DNA of 21,580 bases, taken from an uncultured Bacillota bacterium (GTDB taxonomy: Bacteria > Bacillota_I > Bacilli_A > RF39 > UBA660). Positions within the stretch are counted from its first letter, which is position 1; every line of letters starts with the position of its first letter. A program made the translations under genes and the position numbers. The notes under the pieces were generated by a model, which saw only the letters and a program-made list of their open reading frames with translations, was not told the DNA's origin and did no database searches. Of this stretch, positions 6,120-14,154 are shown piece by piece. The stretch spans positions 1-21,580 of the forward strand of contig CAMVNN010000012.1 of assembly GCA_947168865.1 (NCBI GenBank), written 5' to 3'.

Positions 6120-7094
6120 ATGAAAGTAACAATTTTAGGGGCTGGAGCATATGGATTGTCTTTAGCTTTAATGTTTAATGAGAATAAGGTTGATTTAACT
6201 GTTTGGACAAAGTTTGATGAAGAAAAAGAAATGTTAGAAAAATATAATGAAAATAAAAATGTCTTAAAGGGTATAAAATTACCAAGTAATTTCAAATATA
6301 CAACTGATATGAAAGAAGCTGTTAAGGATGCTAACCTCATCATGATAGCAGTTCCAGCCGGTTTTGTAGATGATATTTCACGCGAATTAAGACATTACAT
6401 TACGCGCGAACAACATGTTTGTATTGGTTCAAAAGGAATTGAACAAGATACTTGTCTTTTTGTAACAGATGTTTTTAAAAAATATATTAAAACTACTAAA
6501 CTTGCAGTTATATCAGGGCCTTCTTTTGCTGTAGATATTGCTTCTAAAGTACCAATTGGTCTTAGTTTAGGTACTAAAAATAAAGAAACAGCTAAAATTT
6601 TAAAAGAGACACTTCAAAATAATACTCTTAAATTACGTCCAACTCGTGATATTTTGGGAATTGAAATATGCGGTTCTATTAAGAATGTGGTCGCGATAGC
6701 AGCAGGAATGTTAGATGGTATGGGAATGCCTGAATCTACTCAAGCAATGTTTATAACAGAATCATTGAATGACATTAAAAATTTGATAAAAGCATTGGGA
6801 GGGTCTAAAAAAACGATTCTTTCATTTGCAGGATTTGGTGATATTTTACTTACCTGCACTAGTAAGAAAAGTCGTAACTTCACATATGGTTATATGATAG
6901 GTTCTGGAGTTTCAAAAAAAGAGATAGATGATTATTTAGCTAGTACTACTGTTGAAGGACTTTATACATTAAAATCAATTTATAAATTATTGGATAATAG
7001 AAAAGTAAATATGCCAATTATTAATATTATTTATAATATTATTTTTAATGATTTTGACCCACATGATTTATTACAATTTTTAATTGAAAAATAA
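6120..7094 (+). CDS. gpsA: NAD(P)-dependent glycerol-3-phosphate dehydrogenase
   Basis: 324 residues, typical length. The enzyme reduces dihydroxyacetone phosphate to sn-glycerol-3-phosphate, the start of phospholipid synthesis. The Rossmann motif GAGAYG at residues 7-12 has Tyr where many members have Trp. The SGPSFA motif lies near 136-141. CGSIKNV, near 181-187, carries the catalytic Lys. FAGFGDILLTC and SRNFTYG follow at about 235-255. The C-terminal TVEGLYT also matches the family. The start has GGTGAT four bases upstream. The gene is divergent from ylmC, with a 76-bp gap holding both start regions. A terminator follows at 7093-7123. No lesions are visible. Confidence 0.95.
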   Translation: MKVTILGAGAYGLSLALMFNENKVDLTVWTKFDEEKEMLEKYNENKNVLKGIKLPSNFKYTTDMKEAVKDANLIMIAVPAGFVDDISRELRHYITREQHVCIGSKGIEQDTCLFVTDVFKKYIKTTKLAVISGPSFAVDIASKVPIGLSLGTKNKETAKILKETLQNNTLKLRPTRDILGIEICGSIKNVVAIAAGMLDGMGMPESTQAMFITESLNDIKNLIKALGGSKKTILSFAGFGDILLTCTSKKSRNFTYGYMIGSGVSKKEIDDYLASTTVEGLYTLKSIYKLLDNRKVNMPIINIIYNIIFNDFDPHDLLQFLIEK

Positions 7095-7123
7095 AAATGA
7101 TATAATTTGTCATATCATTTTTT
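7093..7123 (+). terminator. Intrinsic terminator after gpsA
   Basis: An 11-bp stem (7093-7103 with 7112-7122) and an 8-nt loop ending in a T-run. It overlaps the gpsA stop codon. Confidence 0.75.
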
Positions 7124-7131
7124 GTTACAAA

Positions 7132-7149
7132 TTAACATATATATGTTAA
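7132..7149. promoter_or_regulatory. 18-bp perfect palindrome in the promoter region of the 237-residue gene
   Basis: TTAACATAT followed by its exact reverse complement ATATGTTAA, centred 34 bp before the start at 7175. Its right half merges with TGTTAAAAT (7144-7152), an extended -10-like element, so a dimeric regulator bound here would cover the promoter. No terminator-like T-run follows. The operator role is inferred. Confidence 0.4.
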
Positions 7150-7174
7150 AATAGCATGTTGTGAGGCGAGATAT

Positions 7175-7888
7175 ATGGTCGAAAAAGGAAGAACAGTTTA
7201 TGTTAGAGAAAAAGATTATCTAAAGAGTTATACTCTTAAAATAAATGTAAGTGCAATTAAATGGCGACTTTTAAATTTAAAAGAAACAAATTCGATGTGG
7301 TTTCTTGATACCTCATCTTCAAAAACTATGGAGAGTTGTCCATTTACTAATGAAGCTTTGCTTAAACGTGAAAATAATTTGTTTATATTTAAAAGGTCAG
7401 CTTTTGGCTATGATGGAGATTCTCTAGAACTAAAAGAATGGACTTTAAGTCGAATCAATCCTTTTGATTCAGTTATTGATTTTTATAAAGCAGAATATGA
7501 TTCTTATTTAGCATGTTCAAATTCAAATTATCCTTTTAGGATTTCACTAGACAATGAAGAAAAATACTTCATACCTTTATCTACCGAAAGAAGTGGTTAT
7601 TATCATAGGCCAATAATAAATGTTACACGATTAGCCTATCTTATCCATGCACTTTCTAATGGTTATACTAAGGTATTATATGATGCAAGTGATGAAGAAA
7701 TTAGGCAATTATTACAATATTTTGAATTAAAACCTAATTGTTATAATGTACCAATTTATACATCAAAAAGTACAGAAATGGCAAGTAATATCAATACTAA
7801 TGCAGTTGATTATTATAAACCTATTGAAACGGCTGCTGAACTTGACACACCTTTTTATCAAAGAGTATTAAATATTAAATTAAAATAG
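7175..7888 (+). CDS. Unknown 237-residue soluble protein
   Basis: I do not recognise this protein. It has no signal peptide or membrane helix and is rich in Tyr, Asn and Ser. The N-terminal third is charged (VYVREKDYLKSYTLK) with a Trp-containing segment (SAIKWRLLNLK). The middle is aromatic (FDSVIDFYKAEYDSYLACS). A short C-terminal part around 150-185 reads as a helix followed by YDASDEEIRQLLQYFEL. Cys occurs at three places. The ATG at 7175 has GAGGCGAG upstream. The gene stands alone, with terminators on both sides and a palindrome over its promoter. Its convergent neighbour is sigG, so a sporulation role is possible but unsupported. Codon use and length point to a real gene. Confidence 0.75.
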   Translation: MVEKGRTVYVREKDYLKSYTLKINVSAIKWRLLNLKETNSMWFLDTSSSKTMESCPFTNEALLKRENNLFIFKRSAFGYDGDSLELKEWTLSRINPFDSVIDFYKAEYDSYLACSNSNYPFRISLDNEEKYFIPLSTERSGYYHRPIINVTRLAYLIHALSNGYTKVLYDASDEEIRQLLQYFELKPNCYNVPIYTSKSTEMASNINTNAVDYYKPIETAAELDTPFYQRVLNIKLK

Positions 7889-7907
7889 AGCTTTTAGCTC
7901 TATTTTA
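7881..7907. terminator. Bidirectional terminator between the unknown gene and sigG
   Basis: A 12-bp perfect stem (7881-7892 with 7896-7907) with loop TTT between convergent genes. T-rich tracts follow on the plus strand. It covers both stop codons. Confidence 0.8.
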
Positions 7908-8679
7908 TTATTTTTTTTAAATTTTCAATCCCATTTTTTTCTAATCTTGATATTTGAGCTTGAGAAATACCTATTTCAGAGGCAAGTTCCATTTGAGTTT
8001 TACCAATTATATATCTTTCGTTTATAATATATCTTTCCTTCTTTTTAAGTTTTTTTAAAGCTTCTTTTAGAGCTATATAATATTCTATTGGATAGAGAGT
8101 ATTCTTTTTGTCACCTAGTTGATCACATAGGTATATTGTTTCACCACCATCATTAAAAATTGGTTCAAAAATACTGACTGTTTCATACATTGATTCAAAT
8201 GCTTCATTTATGTCACTTTCAGGTATTCCCATATAATTAGCTATTTCTCGAATAGTAATTTCTCTATTATATTTATTTGTTAGTTCTTCTTTGACTTTTA
8301 AGGCTTTATAAGCTAAATCTTTAATACTTCTTGAAATTCTAACACTACTAGTAGCATCTCTTAAATACCTTTTTATTTCACCTAGTATCATTGGTACTGC
8401 ATAGGTTGAAAATTTTACTTCATGTTTTAAATCAAAATTGTCAATGGCTTTTATTAAGCCTACACATCCAACTTGAAATAAATCATCCATATTATCAGTG
8501 CGGTTAATATATTTTTTTAAAATAGATAATACTAGTTTTAGATTACCATTAATTAATTCTTCTTTAGCTTTAATGTCACCTTTTTTTAATTTTTCAAATA
8601 AAGCTATCATCTCTTTATGTTTTAAAACTTTTAAATTTGAAGTATTTACATTCGCGATTTCTACTTTATTACGAGCCAA
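7900..8679 (-). CDS. sigG: Forespore sigma factor SigG
   Basis: 259 residues, against 260 in Bacillus subtilis. It directs RNA polymerase to late forespore genes after engulfment. The N-terminus MARNKVEIANVNTS matches the SigG signature (xRNKVEI-x-x-V-x-TS) that separates it from SigF. Region 2 is clear (NGNLKLVLS, DDLFQVGCVGLIKAIDNF, KFSTYAVPMILGEIKRYLRD). Region 3 follows, and region 4 carries GKTQMELASEIGISQAQISR, the helix-turn-helix for the -35. The start is a TTG at 8677-8679, eight bases after AAGGAG. That ribosome site is in the 3' arm of a strong hairpin (8681-8718), so translation should be poor unless the hairpin opens. It lies downstream of a lipoprotein gene, probably in one transcript. 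Confidence 0.96.
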   Translation of the reverse strand: MARNKVEIANVNTSNLKVLKHKEMIALFEKLKKGDIKAKEELINGNLKLVLSILKKYINRTDNMDDLFQVGCVGLIKAIDNFDLKHEVKFSTYAVPMILGEIKRYLRDATSSVRISRSIKDLAYKALKVKEELTNKYNREITIREIANYMGIPESDINEAFESMYETVSIFEPIFNDGGETIYLCDQLGDKKNTLYPIEYYIALKEALKKLKKKERYIINERYIIGKTQMELASEIGISQAQISRLEKNGIENLKKIIK

Positions 8680-8680
8680 G

Positions 8681-8718
8681 AAAAAATCTCCTTTCGTTTT
8701 ATATTGAACGAAAAGAGA
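8681..8718 (-). promoter_or_regulatory. Terminator-like hairpin that hides the sigG ribosome binding site
   Basis: Minus strand: a 12-bp stem (8707-8718 with 8687-8698, one G-U pair) and an 8-nt loop, followed by six T residues (8681-8686). The AAAGGAGA ribosome site of sigG is the 3' arm, and the TTG start follows the T-run by one base. It can act as an intrinsic terminator after the lipoprotein gene and, if read through, as a block to ribosome entry. Confidence 0.8.
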
Positions 8719-8723
8719 AATTT

Positions 8724-9149
8724 CTATTCATTTTTAATAAATTCATTCATTTCTTTATATATTTCTTTGTTCTTATTTGAAACTATATAGAATAAATAAT
8801 CTCCATAGTTATTGTCATATCGATTTTCAATTCTTTTTTTATTTATTTCATTTACTTCTTTAAGTTTTATTTTAAAGAATTTTTCGATTTCATTCTTAGC
8901 TTCTTTTTTACTAATTGGTGATACTAAAATATATATATTGATTGGGTCATCTTTTGAAATTTTAAATATGTAATCTTTAAATTTAGTTGTATCGATATCA
9001 TAATGACTATTAAGTTCTTGCTTACTTATAATTAGCATGTCTTCAAAATTAGAATCTATTTTATTTATAAATGAGTCTTTATTAATAGTTACTTTTGAGC
9101 AGCCAACTAAAAATAATAGTAACAAAACTAATAAATATTTAATTTTCAT
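8724..9149 (-). CDS. DUF4358-like lipoprotein
   Basis: 141 residues from the ATG at 9147-9149, preceded by AGGTGG; an upstream in-frame GTG is part of that site. A lipoprotein signal peptide is plain: MKIKYLL, a Leu-rich core, then LVGCSK with Cys near residue 17 as lipidation site. The mature part is a small alpha/beta domain. It reads SNFEDMLIISKQELNSHYDI, a segment KDYIFKISKDDPINIYILVSP, a charged helix KKEAKNEIEKFFKIKL, then GDYLFYIVSNKN. This order fits DUF4358 lipoproteins found widely in sporulating Firmicutes (subtle match, from memory). It ends six bases before the hairpin over the sigG start, so it probably heads the sigG transcript. Function unknown. Confidence 0.75.
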   Translation of the reverse strand: MKIKYLLVLLLLFLVGCSKVTINKDSFINKIDSNFEDMLIISKQELNSHYDIDTTKFKDYIFKISKDDPINIYILVSPISKKEAKNEIEKFFKIKLKEVNEINKKRIENRYDNNYGDYLFYIVSNKNKEIYKEMNEFIKNE

Positions 9150-9175
9150 TATTACCACCTAATATAATTTTAACC

Positions 9176-9203
9176 AAAAAAAAGAGATTTTTCAATCTCT
9201 TTT
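9176..9203 (-). terminator. Intrinsic terminator after the phosphodiester glycosidase-domain gene
   Basis: A 9-bp stem (9181-9189 with 9194-9202) with loop TTTC and a T-run on the minus strand (9176-9183). It overlaps the gene's stop codon. Confidence 0.8.
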
Positions 9204-10263
9204 ATTTTATAATCCAAGCATCTGGTAAATATCTATCACCAGAGTATCCCCAACCACCAGGTTTATTAACTAATTGATTGTTTAGAATTAATGTTGATGA
9301 TCCACCACCATCTAAATTGGCAGCATTATAAGCTTTATAACGAGTTAAAACCTCAATTAAATCGTTCATGCTAGCACCAAGGTGTCCAACACTTCTTCCA
9401 TCAAATACGATGAAAAATACAATGCCATCTTTCCTTTGGGCAATTACAGTTCTAGGATGATATCCCCAACCACCATTACCATTTATTTTAGCAGCGACAC
9501 CATTAACATATAAAAATGGGCCAAAACTCATCGCATCACGTATTCCAGCAGCAATTGCATCTTCGGCAGTGCCTTTCATTAGCACTAAAACATTATCATT
9601 ATTAAATCCGATTATGCCGTGTTTTTTACTCATGGTACCATTTTGTAATACTTTACCATCTTTAATAGTTACGCCATTTGGAACTAATTTAGCTCCTTTT
9701 CTTGAAAAAGCAGAAGCATTAACGACTATTATAGCCTCTTGTTCTTTAGCTAATTCAACTAATTTTTGACCATGATTATTTATTTTTGATGAAACTGTAT
9801 AGTGAATACGTGATGGATCATATATGACTGCAATGTGAGCATTATGACCATTTATCTTAATATCAAATATTTTATATAAGTCATTTCCCTCATCTCGTTT
9901 TAAAATCTGCTCCTCATATTCTGATTCATAAACGCCTGTATCTTCTCCATTAGAGAAAACAATCTCACTTGTATTAGTTTCTTCTTCTAAATTCTCGACA
10001 TAATTCTTACTGATTGTTTTATTTATCGTATCTTCCGTATAAAAGGTCTCTGCTAAATAATGATGAGTCATCGTTGTCATTGCAGATGTGATCCAGAAAT
10101 CTCTGAAACCATCCCAAGGGCCATAAATTACAAATAGGACTCCTACTGCAAGAATATCTAAGACAATAAATGTATAAAACCAACCATTTATATGACTTTT
10201 TTTAGACTTTTTTTTGCTTTTTTTCAAATCTTTTTTATCTATTATTAATGTTTCTTCTTCCAT
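9202..10263 (-). CDS. Membrane-anchored phosphodiester glycosidase (NAGPA) domain protein
   Basis: 353 residues. The lysine-rich N-terminus (KKSKKKSKKS) is followed by one membrane helix at about 28-48, so the rest faces outside. A low-complexity acidic linker follows. From about residue 140 the sequence is a NAGPA domain: AHIAVIYDPSRIHY, then AIIVVNASAF, PNGVTIKDGKVL, DAMSFGPFLYVNG, a GWGYHPRTVIAQ segment, FFIVFDGRS, and the diagnostic NLDGGGSSTL near 315-324. The domain is named for the enzyme uncovering mannose-6-phosphate and occurs in bacterial envelope and exopolysaccharide proteins. The substrate here is unknown but is likely a wall or surface glycan. It starts four bases after the stop of the upstream surface protein gene, whose TGA is part of its AGGTGA site, so the two are co-translated. 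Confidence 0.85.
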   Translation of the reverse strand: MEEETLIIDKKDLKKSKKKSKKSHINGWFYTFIVLDILAVGVLFVIYGPWDGFRDFWITSAMTTMTHHYLAETFYTEDTINKTISKNYVENLEEETNTSEIVFSNGEDTGVYESEYEEQILKRDEGNDLYKIFDIKINGHNAHIAVIYDPSRIHYTVSSKINNHGQKLVELAKEQEAIIVVNASAFSRKGAKLVPNGVTIKDGKVLQNGTMSKKHGIIGFNNDNVLVLMKGTAEDAIAAGIRDAMSFGPFLYVNGVAAKINGNGGWGYHPRTVIAQRKDGIVFFIVFDGRSVGHLGASMNDLIEVLTRYKAYNAANLDGGGSSTLILNNQLVNKPGGWGYSGDRYLPDAWIIK

Positions 10264-10267
10264 CTAA

Positions 10268-11563
10268 TCACCTGCTTAATTCATATGGACTATTGATAGT
10301 TCCTTCACCATCTATAACACTTAATTCCACGTCAAAATTTAAGACTGGATAGATATTTAATTCGTTAGTAGGTTTTACTAAATAATAGTTTCCCATCTCA
10401 TTTATTGTATATACAGTTTCAATTAAATTCGGTGTTATTAAATAACTATTTATATTATTTTGAATATAATATTCTGTTATTTTAGGTAATCCTACATATG
10501 CCTCTACAGTACTATCATTAAGTGCCTTGTAATTATAGTCTGCATAAACACCATTATAGAAATTATCCTTGACAATGTAATCACTGTTTTCTAGATTTTT
10601 TAAATAGGTATTATTTAAATATTTATAAAGCAAACTATTATAATAATTGATAATTGTACCAAACTTATAATTTAGACATTCATCATTATCAGTTTTAATA
10701 CATGTTGTTTTAATGGCTTGAACACTTTTTTCAGTAATATTTATGATTCTCCATATTGAATCATTATATGTTATATATTCTCCTACAAAAGATTCTGATA
10801 TTTTTTCTGGACCTTTTTTAGAAATAATATAAGGATTTTCTTTAGTTCCGTCACCATCGACAAGATCAATCTTATCTTTGATTGTAACTACTGGTCTTAT
10901 ATTGTGAGCTATTTCGCTTCCGACTCCAACTGCTCCTTCAGAATTGATGTAAAGGAAATTGTCTTCATCATTTCTACTATTAAGCCAAAATGTAGTATTA
11001 TCATTAATAAAACTCTTTAGACTACCACATTTATTATAAGTAAATAAATCTAATAAGGCGATATTAACTTCTTTTGTATCTTCACATGTGATTTTATTGT
11101 CAACAATCTTGTCGGCACACACAGTAAAAGGTACTAGATAATCATGATCTAGTTTTTCATAAAAATCATTTAAATAGTCTTCAATAAAGATATTATCCTC
11201 ATATTTAATCTGCATTAAAGCAATTGCTTCATCTGTTATCATTGTAATTGTTTTATCATCATTTATTTTTAGAATACGCCACATTTGACCAGAATACCAT
11301 AAATAATTATCAGTTGCATCATATTTATAGATATAGCTTTCCTTGTCTAAATATAAACCGCCATTTGAATCGGTTACATTTATTGTGTTTTCTAATATAT
11401 CATTAAAATAATTAGTTTTAACTACTACTTCATCATCTTCGACTACTCTATTTTCTTTAAGATAGAAATGAATTAATCGTGTGCCATAGGCAAAAATCAA
11501 GCCACATATAAAAGTAGCACTTACAATTATAAAATATTTTTTTATAATATTTTTCTTCTTCAT
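10268..11563 (-). CDS. Membrane-anchored protein with two repeated domains (unknown surface protein)
   Basis: 431 residues. The N-terminus (MKKKNIIKKYF) and one membrane helix (about 12-32) anchor it; the remainder is extracytoplasmic and rich in Asn, Asp and Tyr. Two similar units are visible. The first runs from about 70 to 250 (YLWYSGQMWRILKIN) and ends DGDGTKENPYIIS; the second from about 255 to 431 (YITYNDSIWRIINI) ends DGEGTINSPYELS. Each thus begins with a W-R-I module and ends with a G-x-GT-x-x-x-PY box, like repeats of the DUF6273 type seen in Firmicutes surface proteins. Exact family uncertain. A few paired Cys suggest disulfides. It has a GAGGTG site 20 bases after dxs ends, so it lies in the dxs operon, followed by the NAGPA gene. 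Confidence 0.7.
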   Translation of the reverse strand: MKKKNIIKKYFIIVSATFICGLIFAYGTRLIHFYLKENRVVEDDEVVVKTNYFNDILENTINVTDSNGGLYLDKESYIYKYDATDNYLWYSGQMWRILKINDDKTITMITDEAIALMQIKYEDNIFIEDYLNDFYEKLDHDYLVPFTVCADKIVDNKITCEDTKEVNIALLDLFTYNKCGSLKSFINDNTTFWLNSRNDEDNFLYINSEGAVGVGSEIAHNIRPVVTIKDKIDLVDGDGTKENPYIISKKGPEKISESFVGEYITYNDSIWRIINITEKSVQAIKTTCIKTDNDECLNYKFGTIINYYNSLLYKYLNNTYLKNLENSDYIVKDNFYNGVYADYNYKALNDSTVEAYVGLPKITEYYIQNNINSYLITPNLIETVYTINEMGNYYLVKPTNELNIYPVLNFDVELSVIDGEGTINSPYELSR

Positions 11564-11583
11564 TTTTGCACCTCATTTTATAA

Positions 11584-13404
11584 TTATATCATATTTTTAG
11601 CTTTTAAGATTAATTCTTTTATTTTTTCATAACTAATACCATTTTCATACATTAATTCACTTATTTTCCCCTGTTTTATGAATCTATCATCATAACCCAA
11701 AATATCGATATTCTTATTATATCTTATTTTATTTAAATACAATAAAACTAATGAACCAAATCCTCCATTAATCTCATTGTCTTCAACTGTAATAATGTGA
11801 TAATTATTTTTGGCCAAATGATTAATCATTTTATAATCTAAAGGCTTAACAAAGGTTGCATTTATTACTTCTATATCAGGAAATTCAGTTATTATTTGTT
11901 TTGCAAATTCATATGTTTTTCCAACTGTAATTACTGCAATATCTTCACCTTTTTGAATTACTTGCCATTTTCCTGTTTTTAAGCTTTCTAAGGCATATTT
12001 TTTTTCAGAGTAAAATCCTTTAGGATATCTAATCGCAACCGGATTTGGCCTACTTATGGCATAATTAAGGCAAGGTTTAAGATCTTCTACACATTTTGGA
12101 GCAATTATTTCCATATTTGGCATATGAGACAAATATGATAAATCAAATACTCCTTGATGAGTTTCTCCGTCTTCACCTACTAGTCCTGCTCTATCAATTG
12201 CAAAAACGACATTTAATTTTTGCATACATATATCAATTAAGATTTGATCATAAGCACGTTCTAAGAACGTAGAATAGATTGAAACTACTGGTTTATATCC
12301 ATTTAAAGCTAAGCCGCCTGCAAAAGTTACGGCATGTTCTTCTGAAATTCCGACGTCAAAAAAAGATTTTGGAAATTCTTTTGCAAACTCTGTTAAACCT
12401 GTACCATCTTGCATAGCAGCAGTTATTGCAACGATTTTATCATTTTTAGCCCTTAATTCTTTTAGTGCAGTCCCGAAGTAATATGAATAATCATTAGATT
12501 TTTTCTCGATTTTTTCATCGATATTAAAGCTAGAAACTCCATGATAAAGATTAGGATACTTACTAGCTAGTTCATATCCATGACCCTTTTCGGTTATGAC
12601 ATGTAAGATAATTGGAGAATCAATATTCTTTATTTTAGTTAAAGTATCTACTAGTTCTTTCATATTGTGGCCATTAATCGGACCTATATATTTAACACCA
12701 AAGCTTTCAAACATTCTATTTGGTAAGATAATGTCTTTAAAACGATTCTTAATCTTGCGAAGAACAAATATTGTTTTACTTTTATATTTTTTCTTTAAGT
12801 CTTTCTTAAAATTAATATATTTTTGATTGATTCTAATATTATTTAGTTTTTTAGCTAAGCCACCTACACTATTAGAAATAGATTCACCATTATCATTTAA
12901 TATGACTAACATTTTAGTATTTAAGTTTCCAAGATTATTTAAACCTTCAAATGCTTCTCCTCCAGTCATAGAGCCATCTCCAATAAGAGCAATAACATTA
13001 TAATTTTCATGGCTTAAATCGCGAGCAACAGCATAGCCTAAAGCGGCAGATATTGAGTTACTACTATGACCTGTACTAAAAAAATCATATTTACTTTCAT
13101 CAATTTTAGGAAATCCACTTAAACCTTTAAATTTTCTTAGATTTTCAAACTCTTTTTTTCTTCCAGTTAAAATTTTATATGCATATGACTGGTGTCCTAC
13201 ATCAAAGATAATTTTATCATGATTAAAATCGAAAACTTTAAATAATGCTACTGTTAAATCAGTTATACCTAAATTTGAGGCTAAATGACCACCGGTTTTA
13301 GAAACACTTTCTAGAATAAAAGCATTAACTTCCTCACTTAATTTTTTCATCTCGTCAATATTTAATTTTTGTATATCTTCGATTCTACTTATTTTATCTA
13401 ACAT
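11584..13404 (-). CDS. dxs: 1-deoxy-D-xylulose-5-phosphate synthase
   Basis: 606 residues, near the family's 620 or so. The enzyme joins pyruvate and glyceraldehyde-3-phosphate with thiamine diphosphate, the first step of the MEP pathway to isoprenoids such as undecaprenyl phosphate. GHLASNLG near residues 39-46 and FDVGHQSYAYKILTGR near 67-82 are DXS signatures. The thiamine diphosphate site is GDGSMTGGEAFEG near 142-154 with the LNDN that follows. The C-terminal half has DVGISEEHAVTFAGGLAL and the DRAGLVGEDGETHQG segment of DXS. The catalytic Glu is expected in SEEHAV. The gene follows the sigE terminator. An extended -10-like element (TGTTAAAAT on the minus strand) sits 13 bases before the start. 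It heads an operon with two envelope genes. Confidence 0.96.
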   Translation of the reverse strand: MLDKISRIEDIQKLNIDEMKKLSEEVNAFILESVSKTGGHLASNLGITDLTVALFKVFDFNHDKIIFDVGHQSYAYKILTGRKKEFENLRKFKGLSGFPKIDESKYDFFSTGHSSNSISAALGYAVARDLSHENYNVIALIGDGSMTGGEAFEGLNNLGNLNTKMLVILNDNGESISNSVGGLAKKLNNIRINQKYINFKKDLKKKYKSKTIFVLRKIKNRFKDIILPNRMFESFGVKYIGPINGHNMKELVDTLTKIKNIDSPIILHVITEKGHGYELASKYPNLYHGVSSFNIDEKIEKKSNDYSYYFGTALKELRAKNDKIVAITAAMQDGTGLTEFAKEFPKSFFDVGISEEHAVTFAGGLALNGYKPVVSIYSTFLERAYDQILIDICMQKLNVVFAIDRAGLVGEDGETHQGVFDLSYLSHMPNMEIIAPKCVEDLKPCLNYAISRPNPVAIRYPKGFYSEKKYALESLKTGKWQVIQKGEDIAVITVGKTYEFAKQIITEFPDIEVINATFVKPLDYKMINHLAKNNYHIITVEDNEINGGFGSLVLLYLNKIRYNKNIDILGYDDRFIKQGKISELMYENGISYEKIKELILKAKNMI

Positions 13405-13435
13405 AAAACCACCTAATTAATTTTAACACAATAAG

Positions 13436-13465
13436 AAAAATCTTCATAGTTTTATATGAAGATTT
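13436..13465 (-). terminator. Intrinsic terminator after sigE
   Basis: An 11-bp perfect stem (13438-13448 with 13455-13465) and a 6-nt loop, with T residues following on the minus strand at 13436-13440. It lies right after the sigE stop and separates it from dxs. Confidence 0.85.
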
Positions 13466-13466
13466 A

Positions 13467-14153
13467 TTATTTTATTGCACTTTTAAGTCTCTTTATTACT
13501 TTTTTTTCAATTCGCGATATATATGATTGACTTATATTTAAATATTCAGCCACATCTTTTTGGGTCATTTCTTTATTATTAAATAATCCATATCTTAAAA
13601 TAATTATTTTTTTATCTCTCTCATTCAATCTTTCTAATTCTTGATGTAATAATTTATAATTTAACTCGTCTTCTAACCTTTTGGTTACTATATTTGCTTC
13701 AGTACCTAAAATATCTTCTAAATGAAGTTCATTTCCTTCAGCATCAAAGCTTAAATTGTCCTCAAAAGATATTTCAGCCTTTCGCCTTTTATTTTTTCTT
13801 AGAAACATTAATATTTCATTATCAATACATCTAGATGCATATGTTGCAAGTTTAATGTTTTTATCATTCTTATAAGTATTTATTCCTTTAATTAGTCCAA
13901 TTGTTCCAATACTTACTAAATCTTCTAAATCGTAACCTGTTCCCTCATATTTCTTAGCAAGATAAACAACTAAACGGAGATTATGTTCAATTAACTTATT
14001 CTTAGCATAGGAATCATTATTTAAAGCTCTTAGAACATACTCATTTTCTTCTTCTTTAGATAAAGGCCCAGGTAATTTATCAGCACTACCAACAAAATAA
14101 ATATTATTATTTGGTAAAAATATTCTAATTATTCTTTTAAAAATATTAATCAT
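13467..14153 (-). CDS. sigE: Mother-cell sigma factor SigE (pro-sigma E)
   Basis: 228 residues against 239 in Bacillus subtilis. It controls early mother-cell genes and is made as an inactive precursor. The conserved core matches closely: NLRLVVYLAKKYE, DLEDLVSIGTIGLIKGI, KLATYASRCIDNEILMFLR, LGTEANIVTK, and MTQKDVAEYLNISQSYISRIEK at the helix-turn-helix. The N-terminus (residues 1-13, MINIFKRIIRIFL) is an amphipathic membrane-binding pro-region. By comparison with the Bacillus site the cut would fall near residue 19 (IY before FVGS), giving a pro-peptide shorter than the roughly 27 residues there. It starts one base after the spoIIGA stop with GGAGGAA, so translation is coupled to its protease. 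A terminator follows. Confidence 0.96.
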   Translation of the reverse strand: MINIFKRIIRIFLPNNNIYFVGSADKLPGPLSKEEENEYVLRALNNDSYAKNKLIEHNLRLVVYLAKKYEGTGYDLEDLVSIGTIGLIKGINTYKNDKNIKLATYASRCIDNEILMFLRKNKRRKAEISFEDNLSFDAEGNELHLEDILGTEANIVTKRLEDELNYKLLHQELERLNERDKKIIILRYGLFNNKEMTQKDVAEYLNISQSYISRIEKKVIKRLKSAIK

Positions 14154-14154
14154 T

